This document shows, piece after piece, positions 1-7,904 of a DNA stretch of 64,000 nt. The position numbers and the translations under genes were made by a program. The stretch lies in the NCBI GenBank assembly GCA_965263165.1, contig OZ253584.1, positions 1,178,001-1,242,000 on the forward strand, read 5' to 3'. The first letter of the stretch is position 1, and each line of letters opens with the position of its first letter. The notes under the pieces were generated by a model, which had not been told where the DNA came from, did not search any database, and was given only the letters and a program-made list of their open reading frames with translations. Origin of the DNA: SAR202-VII-2 sp965263165. GTDB lineage: Bacteria; Chloroflexota; Dehalococcoidia; Lucifugimonadales; SAR202-VII-2.

Positions 1-100
1 TCACCCCTTTCATCCCGGCATCCCCGGACCAATTTGGCGGGTTCCTGCAACGGCCTGTAGGCATAATGTCCCGTCAGCGAGTGTTGTTGTCCCCGTCGGT

Positions 101-289
101 TCATTCCGTCCGCTGCCGGGGTGAGGAAGGAGCGTTGGCAAGCGGGCGCTGCGGAGCAGTTGGTCCGGCGCTGGGAGACAGTCCAAGCTCGACTGCTGTC
201 GCCTTGAGGCGCCGCTTCAGCTTGCGGTTCTCCTCCTCGATCGCCGCGCATCGCTCATGCCCATATCGCCGAATTGCGCCGTCCAGCCC
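101..289 (-). pseudogene. Possible IS3-type OrfA coiled-coil remnant
   Basis: A 62-codon open stretch with no start codon reads, near its beginning, a charged heptad-like segment containing AAIEEENRKLKRRLKA. This resembles the C-terminal coiled coil of IS3-family OrfA proteins. No helix-turn-helix precedes it and no integrase core follows it within the window edge. It could be a decayed insertion-sequence fragment or chance. The rest of positions 1-504 holds no gene I can support. Confidence 0.2.
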
Positions 290-380
290 TCAGTATCCAT
301 AGACCGAAACGCGGCGCTCCCGCGTCTTCCTTGGCAAGTGGGGCGGGTTCGATGCACTGCGGCTCCCTGCCTGGCTGGGG

Positions 381-410
381 TTGCCAATAGGACGAGCGTA
401 GTATGATAAT
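381..410 (+). promoter_or_regulatory. Candidate sigma70 promoter for the DUF502 gene
   Basis: TTGCCA at 381-386 and GATAAT at 405-410 are separated by 18 bp and lie about 95 bp upstream of the GTG start at 505. This is motif inference only. Confidence 0.4.
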
Positions 411-504
411 TGCTCTCGCGACCAATCAGATGGCACACGATTTCGTGTGGCAAACGATCTCGTGGGCGTGTGGCGTCTGGATGGAGAGAGGAGGAGTGCG
501 GTAA

Positions 505-1242
505 GTGGATAACCCGAAAGAGTCGCAACCCGAAGAATCCAGCGTTCAGGAAGCGGAGCAGAAACGGCCTGGCATTGGGCGGCGGGTCGATCGCCACATC
601 CAGGGCAAAATGCTGGCTGGACTCCTTGCCCTGTTCCCCTTGCTCGCAACAGTTGCTGTTCTTCTCTTTCTTGTCGATCACGCCGACAGCCTCATAAGGC
701 CCCTCCCTTACATATCCGGCAGGCCCTGGGATGTTACTGGCATTGGGCTAGTTGTATTTGTTCTCCTCTTCTATTTTGTAGGGCTTTTGATTTCCTTCAC
801 ATTGGGCCGGCGGCTGATGGTTTTGCTACGGGCAATCATAGGCTACATACCGGTTGTAAAGACCATCTTCGGAGTCACCCAGCAGGTATCAACCACCCTC
901 ACCTCTCAATATAACTTCAGCCGGGTCGTATTCGTGGAGTGGCCGCGAGAGGGAATGGCTGCCATGGGCTTCGTGACCGGCCGCGTGTATACGCAGGACC
1001 AAACTTCGTCAATGGTGGTCGTGTACATTCCAACGGTCCCCAATCCAACATCAGGGAATATGGCTTTTGTTCAGGAAGACGACATCATTGAGACTGACCT
1101 CACCGTTGACGCGGCTATGAAGCTGGTCTTTTCGGGAGGCATAGTGCTTCCCGATGCATTCTCTTTGGCCCGAGTGCCCAGGCACTTGGTGGAAGACCAT
1201 GGTGGCGGTGGCCTAATCGGCCGATTCGAGACTGACCGCTAA
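505..1242 (+). CDS. DUF502 family membrane protein
   Basis: Product of 245 residues. Two hydrophobic segments (roughly residues 37-57 and 75-100) would be membrane helices. They are followed by the family-typical stretch around IIGYIPVVKTIFGVTQQV and a soluble beta-rich C-terminal half (VVFVEWPREGMAAMGFVTG). The family is widespread in bacteria and its biochemical role is not established. The GTG start at 505 is chosen because a purine-rich GGAGAGGAGGAG sits 9 bases upstream (484-495). The gene stands alone on the plus strand and converges with the histidine kinase that ends at 1308. Family assignment is confident; function is unknown. Confidence 0.85.
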   Translation: MDNPKESQPEESSVQEAEQKRPGIGRRVDRHIQGKMLAGLLALFPLLATVAVLLFLVDHADSLIRPLPYISGRPWDVTGIGLVVFVLLFYFVGLLISFTLGRRLMVLLRAIIGYIPVVKTIFGVTQQVSTTLTSQYNFSRVVFVEWPREGMAAMGFVTGRVYTQDQTSSMVVVYIPTVPNPTSGNMAFVQEDDIIETDLTVDAAMKLVFSGGIVLPDAFSLARVPRHLVEDHGGGGLIGRFETDR

Positions 1243-1307
1243 CGGGTCCGGCGCCAAACAGATCACCTGAGCCGATGGCCCAACTGGCCGCCCACTCGGC
1301 CATGAAT

Positions 1308-3530
1308 CTACTGACCGTCCTCCGCGGCGCTTTCGTCCTCTCGTTCCTCACTGCCTTCCTTGTCCTCTTCTTCATCCTCTTCCGGCGTCTCGGGTAGCGC
1401 TAGGGGCAGATCGATGGTCATCTCGGTGAACTGCCCTGGTTCCGATTGGACACTGATGGCGCCGCCGTGCTGCCGGACGATGTCGTTGGAAATGGCGAGT
1501 CCAAGCCCGGTCCCTTGGTCGGTGGGTTTGGTCGTGAAGAATGGATTGAATATCTTGTCAATGACATCGGCAGGGATCCCCGCCCCGTTGTCTCTCAGGC
1601 GGATCTCCACATTGTTCTCCCCACGCCGCGTGGAGAGCCATAGCGAAGGGGTATAGGCCTCTGCAGAACTCTCCGGCGCCTCGCCAGCAAGGCGTCTATC
1701 GTTGGTCGCGTGGCAGGCGTTGGCCACCATGTTCAGGAAGACGCGGCCCAGGTCATGGGGAATGGCCTCGATCTCGCCGACATTGGGGTCGAAGTCCCGA
1801 TGCAGTGCCAGTTGGAAATCTGGGTTGGTGGCTCGCGCGCTGTGGTAGGCGAGATTGGCGTATTCGTCAAGCAGGTTGTTTATGTCGGTGGGCTGGTGGC
1901 CGCCGCCGCCGCGACCCATCGTGAGCATGTCGTGAACGATTCTGTCGGCGCGCTTACCGTGGGTGCGAATGCGCTCCAGGTTACTGGTGAGGTCTTGGAA
2001 TATGTCCTGGATAAGGCCTTGCTGGTCCGCGTTCAGCTCCCCTCCAGCTTCCTGTAGGATTTCCTGCACTTCCGCAAGGAGTTCCTCCGAGACCTCTGAG
2101 AAGTTGTTCACGAAATTGAGCGGATTCCGGATCTCGTGGGCCACGCCTGCGGTGAGTTCACCCAGCGCCGCCAACTTCTCACGCATCACGATTTGGTCCT
2201 GCGCCCGGCGCAGGTCCGCCAAGACGGTTTCCAACTCCTCGTTTTTCCCCTGCAACTCCTCCGCCAGCCGCTCCACCAGGTTCAGACGCTGGACTTCCAG
2301 GGCGTGCCGGCGGAACACCTCAAGGGCTGCGGCCATATCTGCGACCTCGTCGCGGCCTCCGATGTCGACCTTGGCCTCCAGATCGCCCCTGGCCATTTGG
2401 CGCATCCAACTGGACAGGGCCTGGAGACGGCGCAACAGGCTCCGCCATATGTAGAGCCAGGATATGAGCAGCGCCCCGCCGATGCTGACTGCGCTGATCA
2501 CTAGTAGGAGCGTGCGCCCCGTCAATATCGCTTGGGTGGAAGCGCGGGTGGCCTCTTGAACGTTGGCATTGGCTGCGCTAACCAGGCCATCCACCTCATC
2601 CACAAGGTCGACCGCTATGGCGCGATTGTTGGCAAGCAGGTCCTGTTGACTATCGAGAAGGTTCAGCTCCTGAGCGCGCAGGTCGAACCCACTTCCCTCC
2701 CCCATCCCCAGGGCAAATAGCCAGGAGAAGATCGGCTCAAGTTCCGCGCGCACTTGGTCGTCTCGAAGGGTTGTCATCCTTCGCTGGATACGGCCGGCGA
2801 TGGCCTCGAACCGCTCGCGCAGCGGCTCTATCAGAGGGCCCTCCGAGAGGCTGAAGACGCTGACCAAGAGCTGCGTTGCAACGTTGACGTCGGCCTGTAT
2901 CTCGGCCAGGTTGCGATAGAGGGTTACCGCGCCTTCCGAGAAATGAACAGAGGTGTCCACCGGAGGTTCGTTCAGGCTCCGGTATCCCGTCATCGTGTAG
3001 AAGAACTGGTCATCCACCGCGGGGACCACAGTGGCATCCAGCCTCGTGTTGACAGTTGTTAGCTCACCCCGCCGGAACTCTCTCTGCTCGGCTACCGCAA
3101 AGAGTTCACCTCTTGAGATCTTGATCTGCTCGATGTTGCCCACCAGGGAGTTGGCGTGCTCCCGGATGCGCTGGACGCGCGCGTCTCCCGCTCCCTTCTC
3201 CTCTAGGGAGTTCACCTCTCCTTCCAGCGCCCTATGCGCATCGTCAATGAGGGAGGCAACCTGGGCAAGGTCCTGGGGCGTGGCCGCGGAGGTCAGCCGC
3301 GGGGCTGCGGTCACAAGGGTGTTGCTGTGCTGGGCAATTCCAAAGGCCGCCTCCATTTCGGGGACGCTGCCCTCATTCACGCGGCTCTGGACTTCACCCA
3401 CGCGATTAAAGGAAAACCAGCCGACCAAGCTAGCGGCTACCGTTAGGGCGACGGCGCCCGCAATCGCAAAGTAGAGTTGCGTGGAGACGCGTAAGCGGAG
3501 CTCGAGGATGCTCTTCAGCTTAGTGATCAC
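1308..3530 (-). CDS. Membrane sensor histidine kinase (HAMP-HisKA-HATPase)
   Basis: Product of 740 residues. A first membrane helix spans about 18-40, a long helical periplasmic sensor about 41-335, and a second helix about 338-362, followed by HAMP and a coiled linker. The HisKA H-box has H465 in AHEIRNP. The ATPase domain shows an N-box (FLNMVANACHA), G1 (DNGAGIP) and G2 (GTGLGLAI). The C-terminus is an acidic Glu/Asp tail. The GTG start overlaps the stop of the upstream periplasmic-binding lipoprotein gene (GTGA), so the two are translationally coupled. By analogy with TorS/TorT pairs, the lipoprotein probably delivers ligand information to this sensor. The likely phosphoacceptor is the receiver domain of the phosphatase encoded in the same operon; this is inferred. 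Confidence 0.9.
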   Translation of the reverse strand: MITKLKSILELRLRVSTQLYFAIAGAVALTVAASLVGWFSFNRVGEVQSRVNEGSVPEMEAAFGIAQHSNTLVTAAPRLTSAATPQDLAQVASLIDDAHRALEGEVNSLEEKGAGDARVQRIREHANSLVGNIEQIKISRGELFAVAEQREFRRGELTTVNTRLDATVVPAVDDQFFYTMTGYRSLNEPPVDTSVHFSEGAVTLYRNLAEIQADVNVATQLLVSVFSLSEGPLIEPLRERFEAIAGRIQRRMTTLRDDQVRAELEPIFSWLFALGMGEGSGFDLRAQELNLLDSQQDLLANNRAIAVDLVDEVDGLVSAANANVQEATRASTQAILTGRTLLLVISAVSIGGALLISWLYIWRSLLRRLQALSSWMRQMARGDLEAKVDIGGRDEVADMAAALEVFRRHALEVQRLNLVERLAEELQGKNEELETVLADLRRAQDQIVMREKLAALGELTAGVAHEIRNPLNFVNNFSEVSEELLAEVQEILQEAGGELNADQQGLIQDIFQDLTSNLERIRTHGKRADRIVHDMLTMGRGGGGHQPTDINNLLDEYANLAYHSARATNPDFQLALHRDFDPNVGEIEAIPHDLGRVFLNMVANACHATNDRRLAGEAPESSAEAYTPSLWLSTRRGENNVEIRLRDNGAGIPADVIDKIFNPFFTTKPTDQGTGLGLAISNDIVRQHGGAISVQSEPGQFTEMTIDLPLALPETPEEDEEEDKEGSEEREDESAAEDGQ

Positions 3531-4936
3531 GGGTTCGCGTCCCGCAAATTAGTGATTGGTTGAAAGCTGCCGTCGCTGCCAATCGCGGTCAGAAAGACCG
3601 CGTCCGAGCCTTGGTTGTCGCCGTCCCCATAGCGAAGCTCGAACCCATCGATGTCGACGACATCGACGCCGCGCAGGCTGGCCAAGAAGCTCTCCCTGTC
3701 TACTTCCCGGCCGCACCTTTCCAGGCCGGCGATGGCCAAACGGCCAGCGAGGTAACCCTCGAAGGAGACGAAACCTGGAACAGCGTCGGCCTCGTAAGCA
3801 GATAGCGCGCGCAGGTAGGTTTGGACAACGGGGAGGGAGTCGTCCTTGGGGGATGGCACCACCTGGGTAACGAAGACCCCCGCCCCATCGGGGCCCAACT
3901 CTTGGGCCAATGCGTTGCTTCCCACGAAAGAGACGGTCATAAAGATGGGGTCCATGCCGATCTGCAGTGACCAGGAGACCACACTTGCAACCGGCTCGTA
4001 TGCTCCGATCATTATGACCGCCTCCGGGTCCCCTTCTCTCAGATCTAACACAGCCGTCCTGACCGCCGTCGTGTTGCGCGGATACACCCCAATTGCCACG
4101 GGCTCCATACCGCGCCTGTCCAGGGCAAGCTGCACTCCAAGGAATCCGGCGCGTCCAAAGGAGTCGTCCTGGTACAGCACGGCAATCCTCGCGACGCCAA
4201 GGTCTCCTATCAAGCGCGCCACCATCTCCTCGGTCTCCTGGTAGTAGGAAGCTCGCAGGTTCACCACGTAGTCCATCTCTTCGCCCCGCAGAAACTCAGC
4301 GCCGGTGAAGGGGGCGATGTAGGGGACATTGGCGTCCTCGGTGATGGGGGTGGCGGACCGGGACGTTGGCGTGCCTACGGCGCCAATTAGGGCAAAGACC
4401 CTTTCCTCTTCGATGAGGCTGATGGTGTTGGCGATAGCGGACTCTGGCTCATAGGCATCATCGACGGACGAGAGTTCCAGCAGCCGGCCATGGACGCCGC
4501 CGCGTTGATTGGCTTCGTAGAAAGCTGCCTCAATCCCAAGCCGCATGCCCTTGCCTAGCTCCTGGGCAGGGCCGCTGAAGGCAGCGGACTGGCCGAAGAG
4601 GATGCGGTCGTTGGTGATGCCGTGCTGCGCCACCCCATTGCTGGTGGGCGTGCCGCTGGCCTGGGGCCCGTTGCCGTTGTCCACGCCACTGCTTTCCGTT
4701 GGGCTCTGAGGAGTGGAGGTGTTGCATGCCAGCAAACACACGGAGAACGCGAGGGCAAGGATTAGCCAGCCCCGTCTCGGGATCGGGGGGGTGGGTTTGA
4801 TTGTTTGTGGGTCGCGTGCGGTTTTTTGTTGGGGGGAGGGATTAGCTTCGGGCGGCGCGTGGAGGATGCTCCGTCGCGGGGATGGATGGGCTTTAACAGA
4901 TAGGGCCGGTGGGTTTTGATTGTTTGTGGGTTGCAT
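3527..4936 (-). CDS. Periplasmic-binding (branched-chain amino acid type) lipoprotein
   Basis: Product of up to 469 residues, of the Peripla_BP_6/LivJ-type fold. A hydrophobic segment ends in a lipobox (CLLAC), followed by a Ser/Thr/Pro-rich linker and then the two-lobed binding domain beginning near ITNDRILFGQSAAFSG. There is no permease or ATPase gene beside it. The stop overlaps the start of the sensor kinase, so it more likely acts as a ligand-binding co-receptor than as a transporter component. The first 55 or so residues before the signal peptide are Pro-rich and partly encoded by a duplicated 47-bp sequence. The true start is therefore uncertain: ATG at 4936 is the only in-frame ATG upstream of the lipobox, and no good ribosome-binding site is visible. 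Confidence 0.8.
   Translation of the reverse strand: MQPTNNQNPPALSVKAHPSPRRSILHAPPEANPSPQQKTARDPQTIKPTPPIPRRGWLILALAFSVCLLACNTSTPQSPTESSGVDNGNGPQASGTPTSNGVAQHGITNDRILFGQSAAFSGPAQELGKGMRLGIEAAFYEANQRGGVHGRLLELSSVDDAYEPESAIANTISLIEEERVFALIGAVGTPTSRSATPITEDANVPYIAPFTGAEFLRGEEMDYVVNLRASYYQETEEMVARLIGDLGVARIAVLYQDDSFGRAGFLGVQLALDRRGMEPVAIGVYPRNTTAVRTAVLDLREGDPEAVIMIGAYEPVASVVSWSLQIGMDPIFMTVSFVGSNALAQELGPDGAGVFVTQVVPSPKDDSLPVVQTYLRALSAYEADAVPGFVSFEGYLAGRLAIAGLERCGREVDRESFLASLRGVDVVDIDGFELRYGDGDNQGSDAVFLTAIGSDGSFQPITNLRDANP
4790..4836. repeat. 47-bp direct repeat, copy A
   Basis: Pairs with 4908-4954; the copies differ by three substitutions and two compensating single-base indels. Both contain TTTGATTGTTTGTGGG, a word also found (without the final GG) at 13800 and 13818. 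The repeat lies inside the N-terminal coding region of the binding lipoprotein. Confidence 0.85.
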
Positions 4937-4954
4937 GCGTTTTTTGCTGGGGGG
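4908..4954. repeat. 47-bp direct repeat, copy B
   Basis: Second copy of the 4790-4836 repeat. It spans the putative ATG start (4936) of the binding lipoprotein and the short gap after the RsbW-like gene. Confidence 0.85.
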
Positions 4955-4960
4955 TTGGCA

Positions 4961-5380
4961 TCAGGAGGCCCTGTGGGTTACGAGGGTCAGGTGGTTCTTG
5001 CCGTGCTCGCGGCGGTAGCGGAGGTCGTCCATGAGGGTGCGGACGAGATAGACGCCGAGGCCGCCGATGCGTCTATCCTCGATGGAGGCGTCGAGGTCTG
5101 GGGTCGGGGCGTCATGGAGGGGATCGAAGGGGGGCCCGCCGTCGATGATTTCGATGGTGACGGCGTCATCGTCGGAGGTGAGGACGATATCGATGTCGCA
5201 GGGGCCGCCATCGTAGCCGTAGTCCATGATGTTGAGGCCGAGCTCTTCGAGGGCGAGGTTGACGCGGAAGAGGAGGGCGTCGGGCCAACGTTCGCGTCTG
5301 CCGAGGTCCTCCACGGCGTCGGTGATGGCGGCCAACTCGTCGCGGCCGGAGGTGAGTTTCAGGGCAACGGTTGCGGCCAT
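4961..5380 (-). CDS. RsbW/SpoIIAB-like anti-sigma serine kinase (HATPase_c_2)
   Basis: Product of 139 residues, the usual length for this family. The GHKL N-box is ALEELGLNIMDYG (about 43-55), and the G-box region is IGGLGVYLVRTLMDDLRY near the C-terminus. Proteins of this family bind and phosphorylate a STAS antagonist and sequester a partner, often a sigma factor. The ATG lies three bases after the stop of the REC-phosphatase gene, so it is co-transcribed with the enzyme expected to oppose it. No sigma factor gene is in the cluster, so the final target is unknown. Confidence 0.85.
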   Translation of the reverse strand: MAATVALKLTSGRDELAAITDAVEDLGRRERWPDALLFRVNLALEELGLNIMDYGYDGGPCDIDIVLTSDDDAVTIEIIDGGPPFDPLHDAPTPDLDASIEDRRIGGLGVYLVRTLMDDLRYRREHGKNHLTLVTHRAS

Positions 5381-5383
5381 GGG

Positions 5384-6544
5384 TCAGCTTCCCCGGAGGG
5401 CGAGGCAGGTGATGTCATCGAATTGGGGCATATCGCCGGCGAACGCGTTGACGGCGTCGAGGAGGTCCATCACGACGGACTCGGGGTCCTTGGGAGGCGC
5501 CGCAGCGAAGATTTCCTGCATACGGGACACCTCGAACTGGTCGCCCTCGGCGTTAATGGCCTCGGTGACGCCATCGGTGTAGAAGATGACGGTGTCGTCG
5601 GGGGCGAGGGTGACGGAATCCTGTTGGTAGAGGAGGTCGGGGACGAGGGCGAGGGCGACGCCGCCGGTGAGGGGGAGGAGCTCGGAGGCGCCGTCGGCGT
5701 GGACGAGGAGGGGAGGGTTGTGCCCGCCGTTGGCGTAGGTCAACACCCTGGACTGGGGGTCGTAGGTAGCGTAGAAGAGGGTGACGAACATGGAGGTCTC
5801 GTTGTCCTCGCTGAGGATGTTATTGACCTCGCGGAGGACCTCGCCGGGGCCGCCGGGGCCGCCGATGGCGGCGCCCTTGAGGAGGGTGCGGCAGGACATC
5901 ATGAAGAGGGCGGCGGAGACGCCCTTGTCGGAGACATCGGCGATGCCGAGGCCGAGGCAGTCGTTTTCGAGGCGGATGACGTCGAAGAAGTCGCCGCCGA
6001 CGTTGCGGGCAGGGGTCATGTGGCCGAAGACGCGGTAGCCGAGGCCCTGGGGGAAGTGGCTGGGGAGGATGGACTGCTGCATCTGGCTGGCGACGCCGAG
6101 CTCGTTCTGGAGGACGACGAGCTTATCGCGGGAGGCGAGGGCGTCGCGCCACTTGGCGACGTGTTGGAGGGTGCGATCGATAGTGATCTGGAGGTCTTCG
6201 AAATCGAGGGGCTTGGTGACGAAGTCGAAGGCGCCGCGGTTCATGGCGGTGCGGATATTCTGCATATCGCCGTAGGCGGAGATGATCACGGAGCGGAGGT
6301 TGGGGTCGCGAGCGGCTATCTGATCGAGGAGGGTGAGGCCGTCCATCTGGGGCATATTGATGTCGGACAGGACCATATCGATGGAGGGGTCGAGTTCGAG
6401 CTTCTGGAGGGCTTCGACGCCGTTGTGGGCAAAGACGAACTCGTAGCGGCCGTCGCGGATGGTGCGGCGCATGCGCTGGAGCATGAGGGGTTCGAGGTCG
6501 GTCTCGTCATCGACCACGAGGATTTTGGCGGGGTGCTCAGTCAC
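5384..6544 (-). CDS. Response regulator with PP2C/SpoIIE phosphatase output
   Basis: Product of 386 residues. The receiver domain (about 6-125) has the acidic pair DDE at 12-14, phosphoacceptor D61 (VLSDINMPQMDG) and K111 (VTKPLDF). A linker leads to a PP2C-type SpoIIE phosphatase domain with metal-binding motifs NVGGDFFDV, GIADVSDKGV, VIFYTDGVTEA and FDDITCLAL. The expected reaction is dephosphorylation of phosphorylated STAS antagonist, switched by phosphorylation of D61. The start is GTG at 6544. Gene order (STAS, this gene, RsbW-like kinase, lipoprotein, histidine kinase) gives a complete sensing-to-switch path. This is an RsbU/RsbP-like role with a receiver domain as input. Confidence 0.9.
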   Translation of the reverse strand: MTEHPAKILVVDDETDLEPLMLQRMRRTIRDGRYEFVFAHNGVEALQKLELDPSIDMVLSDINMPQMDGLTLLDQIAARDPNLRSVIISAYGDMQNIRTAMNRGAFDFVTKPLDFEDLQITIDRTLQHVAKWRDALASRDKLVVLQNELGVASQMQQSILPSHFPQGLGYRVFGHMTPARNVGGDFFDVIRLENDCLGLGIADVSDKGVSAALFMMSCRTLLKGAAIGGPGGPGEVLREVNNILSEDNETSMFVTLFYATYDPQSRVLTYANGGHNPPLLVHADGASELLPLTGGVALALVPDLLYQQDSVTLAPDDTVIFYTDGVTEAINAEGDQFEVSRMQEIFAAAPPKDPESVVMDLLDAVNAFAGDMPQFDDITCLALRGS

Positions 6545-6689
6545 ATGGACCTCTGGGGATGGGCTGGGCGGGATGGGGGCGTCGGCGTTGCCGGGGGCCG
6601 TTGCCTACTGCTTTGCCGAGTCGCCGGGGACCGCTTCCGTCACCCCCACCCCAGCCTGCCCCTGAGTAGGGTGGCGGGGATGGTGAGGC

Positions 6690-6712
6690 GGGGGGGGGGG
6701 GGGGGGGGGGGG
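6690..6712. repeat. Homopolymer tract of 23 G
   Basis: 23 consecutive G on the plus strand (C on the coding strand), 3 bp beyond the stop codon of the STAS gene and inside the gap before the REC-phosphatase gene. It could be hypermutable or form a G-quadruplex; the exact length is also prone to sequencing error. Confidence 0.9.
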
Positions 6713-6715
6713 ACA

Positions 6716-7048
6716 TTAGTGAGCGGAGCGGGCGGCTTCGAGAGTGGGGTGAATAGCGATGATCTTGTCGAAGCCGCTGATCTCGAAGATCTCGCGGAGG
6801 GCATCGGAGAGGGAGCAGAGGGCGATGGCGCCCTCTCTGCGCTGGAGGGTCTTGGCGACCATCAAGATGACGCGGATGCCGGCGCTGCTGATGTAGGTGA
6901 GGTCTTCGAAGTTGAGGATGACGGTGTTGTCGGTGTCCTCAATGGCGGCCTGGAGGTCGTCCTGGAACTCGCGGGCGTTGGTGCCGTCGATGCGGGCATC
7001 GGTCTTGACAACGAGAGTTTGGCCGTCTCGTTCGGGGTAGATAGCCAT
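6716..7048 (-). CDS. STAS-domain anti-sigma factor antagonist (SpoIIAA/RsbV-like)
   Basis: Product of 110 residues. The family motif around the phosphorylatable serine is YISSAGIRVIL (52-62), after the beta strand VILNFEDL. The ATG at 7048 is chosen because AAGGAG lies 8 bases upstream; a longer upstream reading has no ribosome-binding site. It is the first gene of the minus-strand signalling operon. In the family, the unphosphorylated form binds the RsbW-type kinase and frees its client, while the SpoIIE-type phosphatase regenerates it. Both partners follow downstream. Confidence 0.9.
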   Translation of the reverse strand: MAIYPERDGQTLVVKTDARIDGTNAREFQDDLQAAIEDTDNTVILNFEDLTYISSAGIRVILMVAKTLQRREGAIALCSLSDALREIFEISGFDKIIAIHPTLEAARSAH

Positions 7049-7087
7049 GGGTAAAGTCTCCTTAGGCGCTCTGAGGTGATGTAGCCT

Positions 7088-7107
7088 TGCCCCCAAGTAC
7101 GGGGGCA
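7088..7107. repeat. Dispersed GC palindrome, copy near 7.1 kb
   Basis: TGCCCCC and GGGGGCA (7-bp perfect stem) around the loop AAGTAC, followed by GGGCAGG. It belongs to an intergenic family with the approximate consensus CCTgCCCCcgggtacGGGGcAGGgaca, listed in the findings. It sits upstream of the STAS gene. Confidence 0.7.
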
Positions 7108-7370
7108 GGGCAGGCGAGCCCTTCCCAAGTGTTCCTAGGAAGGACAGCGAGACACCCGCTGGCAGAATACACGATGAGGGATTGTGCTACAATGCCTTCC
7201 CTGGAGTCAATTTCTCGCCCCTGAAGCAATGGCTCAGATGCGCGTTTCCGAAGGGTTGCCTGCCTGGGCGATGGAACCAGAAGCGGAGACTTGTCAGAAT
7301 CCCCTTTCGGAACGCCGGCGCTGGGCGGTACTATGCCTAGCCTACGCTCCGCACGCCACAGGAGGACGAT

Positions 7371-7880
7371 ATGAGGCTCATCTATGGACTGCGCCAGGCC
7401 GCCCACGGATGGATTGCAGCGCTTGCTTCAGAGAGGGGTCTGAGGGCTCTGTCTATGCCCCAGGCGTCGCCCGAGCAGGCCCTGGAGAACCTGGGCAGGG
7501 AGGTCGAAAGGGCTGTCCAGGACGATGCCGCGTTCGAGGGTCTCTTCGTCCGCGTCGAGGCCTATTTGGCGGGGGAGCATATAACCTTTGACGAGGACGT
7601 TGTGGACCCTGAGCTTGGCACGGACTTTCAGCGGCGGGTGTGGAGCGCCCTGCGCACGATTCCATATGGGGAGACGCGCAGCTATGGCTGGGTGGCCGAG
7701 CAGGTGGGAGTGCCCCAGGCGCCCCGGGCGGCGGGGAGGGCAATTGGCAGCAACAAGGTGGTGCTGGTGGTGCCGTGCCAGCGGGTCATTGGCGCATCGG
7801 GCGACCTGCGGGGCTACGGTGCTGGGGGGCTGGGGGTTAAGAGGCGCCTGCTGGACCTGGAGGTGGCTGGGCGCCGGTAG
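7371..7880 (+). CDS. ogt: Methylated-DNA-protein cysteine methyltransferase homologue, PCQR variant
   Basis: Product of 169 residues, typical of Ogt. The DNA-binding and active-site domain begins near GTDFQRRVWSALRTIPYGETRSYG and contains RAIGSN and VPCQRVIG. The alkyl-accepting cysteine would be C136. In nearly all active members the motif is PCHRV; here the His is Gln137, read as TGC CAG CGG. The His normally helps activate the Cys, so repair activity may be reduced or altered. The ATG at 7371 is preceded by AGGAGG. It converges with dnaE, whose stop is 25 bp away. The upstream gap 7143-7370 shows nothing else I can support. Confidence 0.85.
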   Translation: MRLIYGLRQAAHGWIAALASERGLRALSMPQASPEQALENLGREVERAVQDDAAFEGLFVRVEAYLAGEHITFDEDVVDPELGTDFQRRVWSALRTIPYGETRSYGWVAEQVGVPQAPRAAGRAIGSNKVVLVVPCQRVIGASGDLRGYGAGGLGVKRRLLDLEVAGRR

Positions 7881-7904
7881 CAACGCGCTCCTGGGAATGT
7901 CCAG

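Noticed and set aside
1..504. Longer protein genes at the window start on either strand
   Set aside because: Overlapping frames on both strands lack ribosome-binding sites and family patterns. Only the short IS3-like coil fragment was kept, at low confidence.
4916..7054. 712-codon plus-strand open frame opposite the signalling operon
   Set aside because: It is very rich in Gly/Glu/Val/Asp and mirrors well-supported genes on the minus strand, including the G tract. It is an antisense shadow in high-GC DNA.
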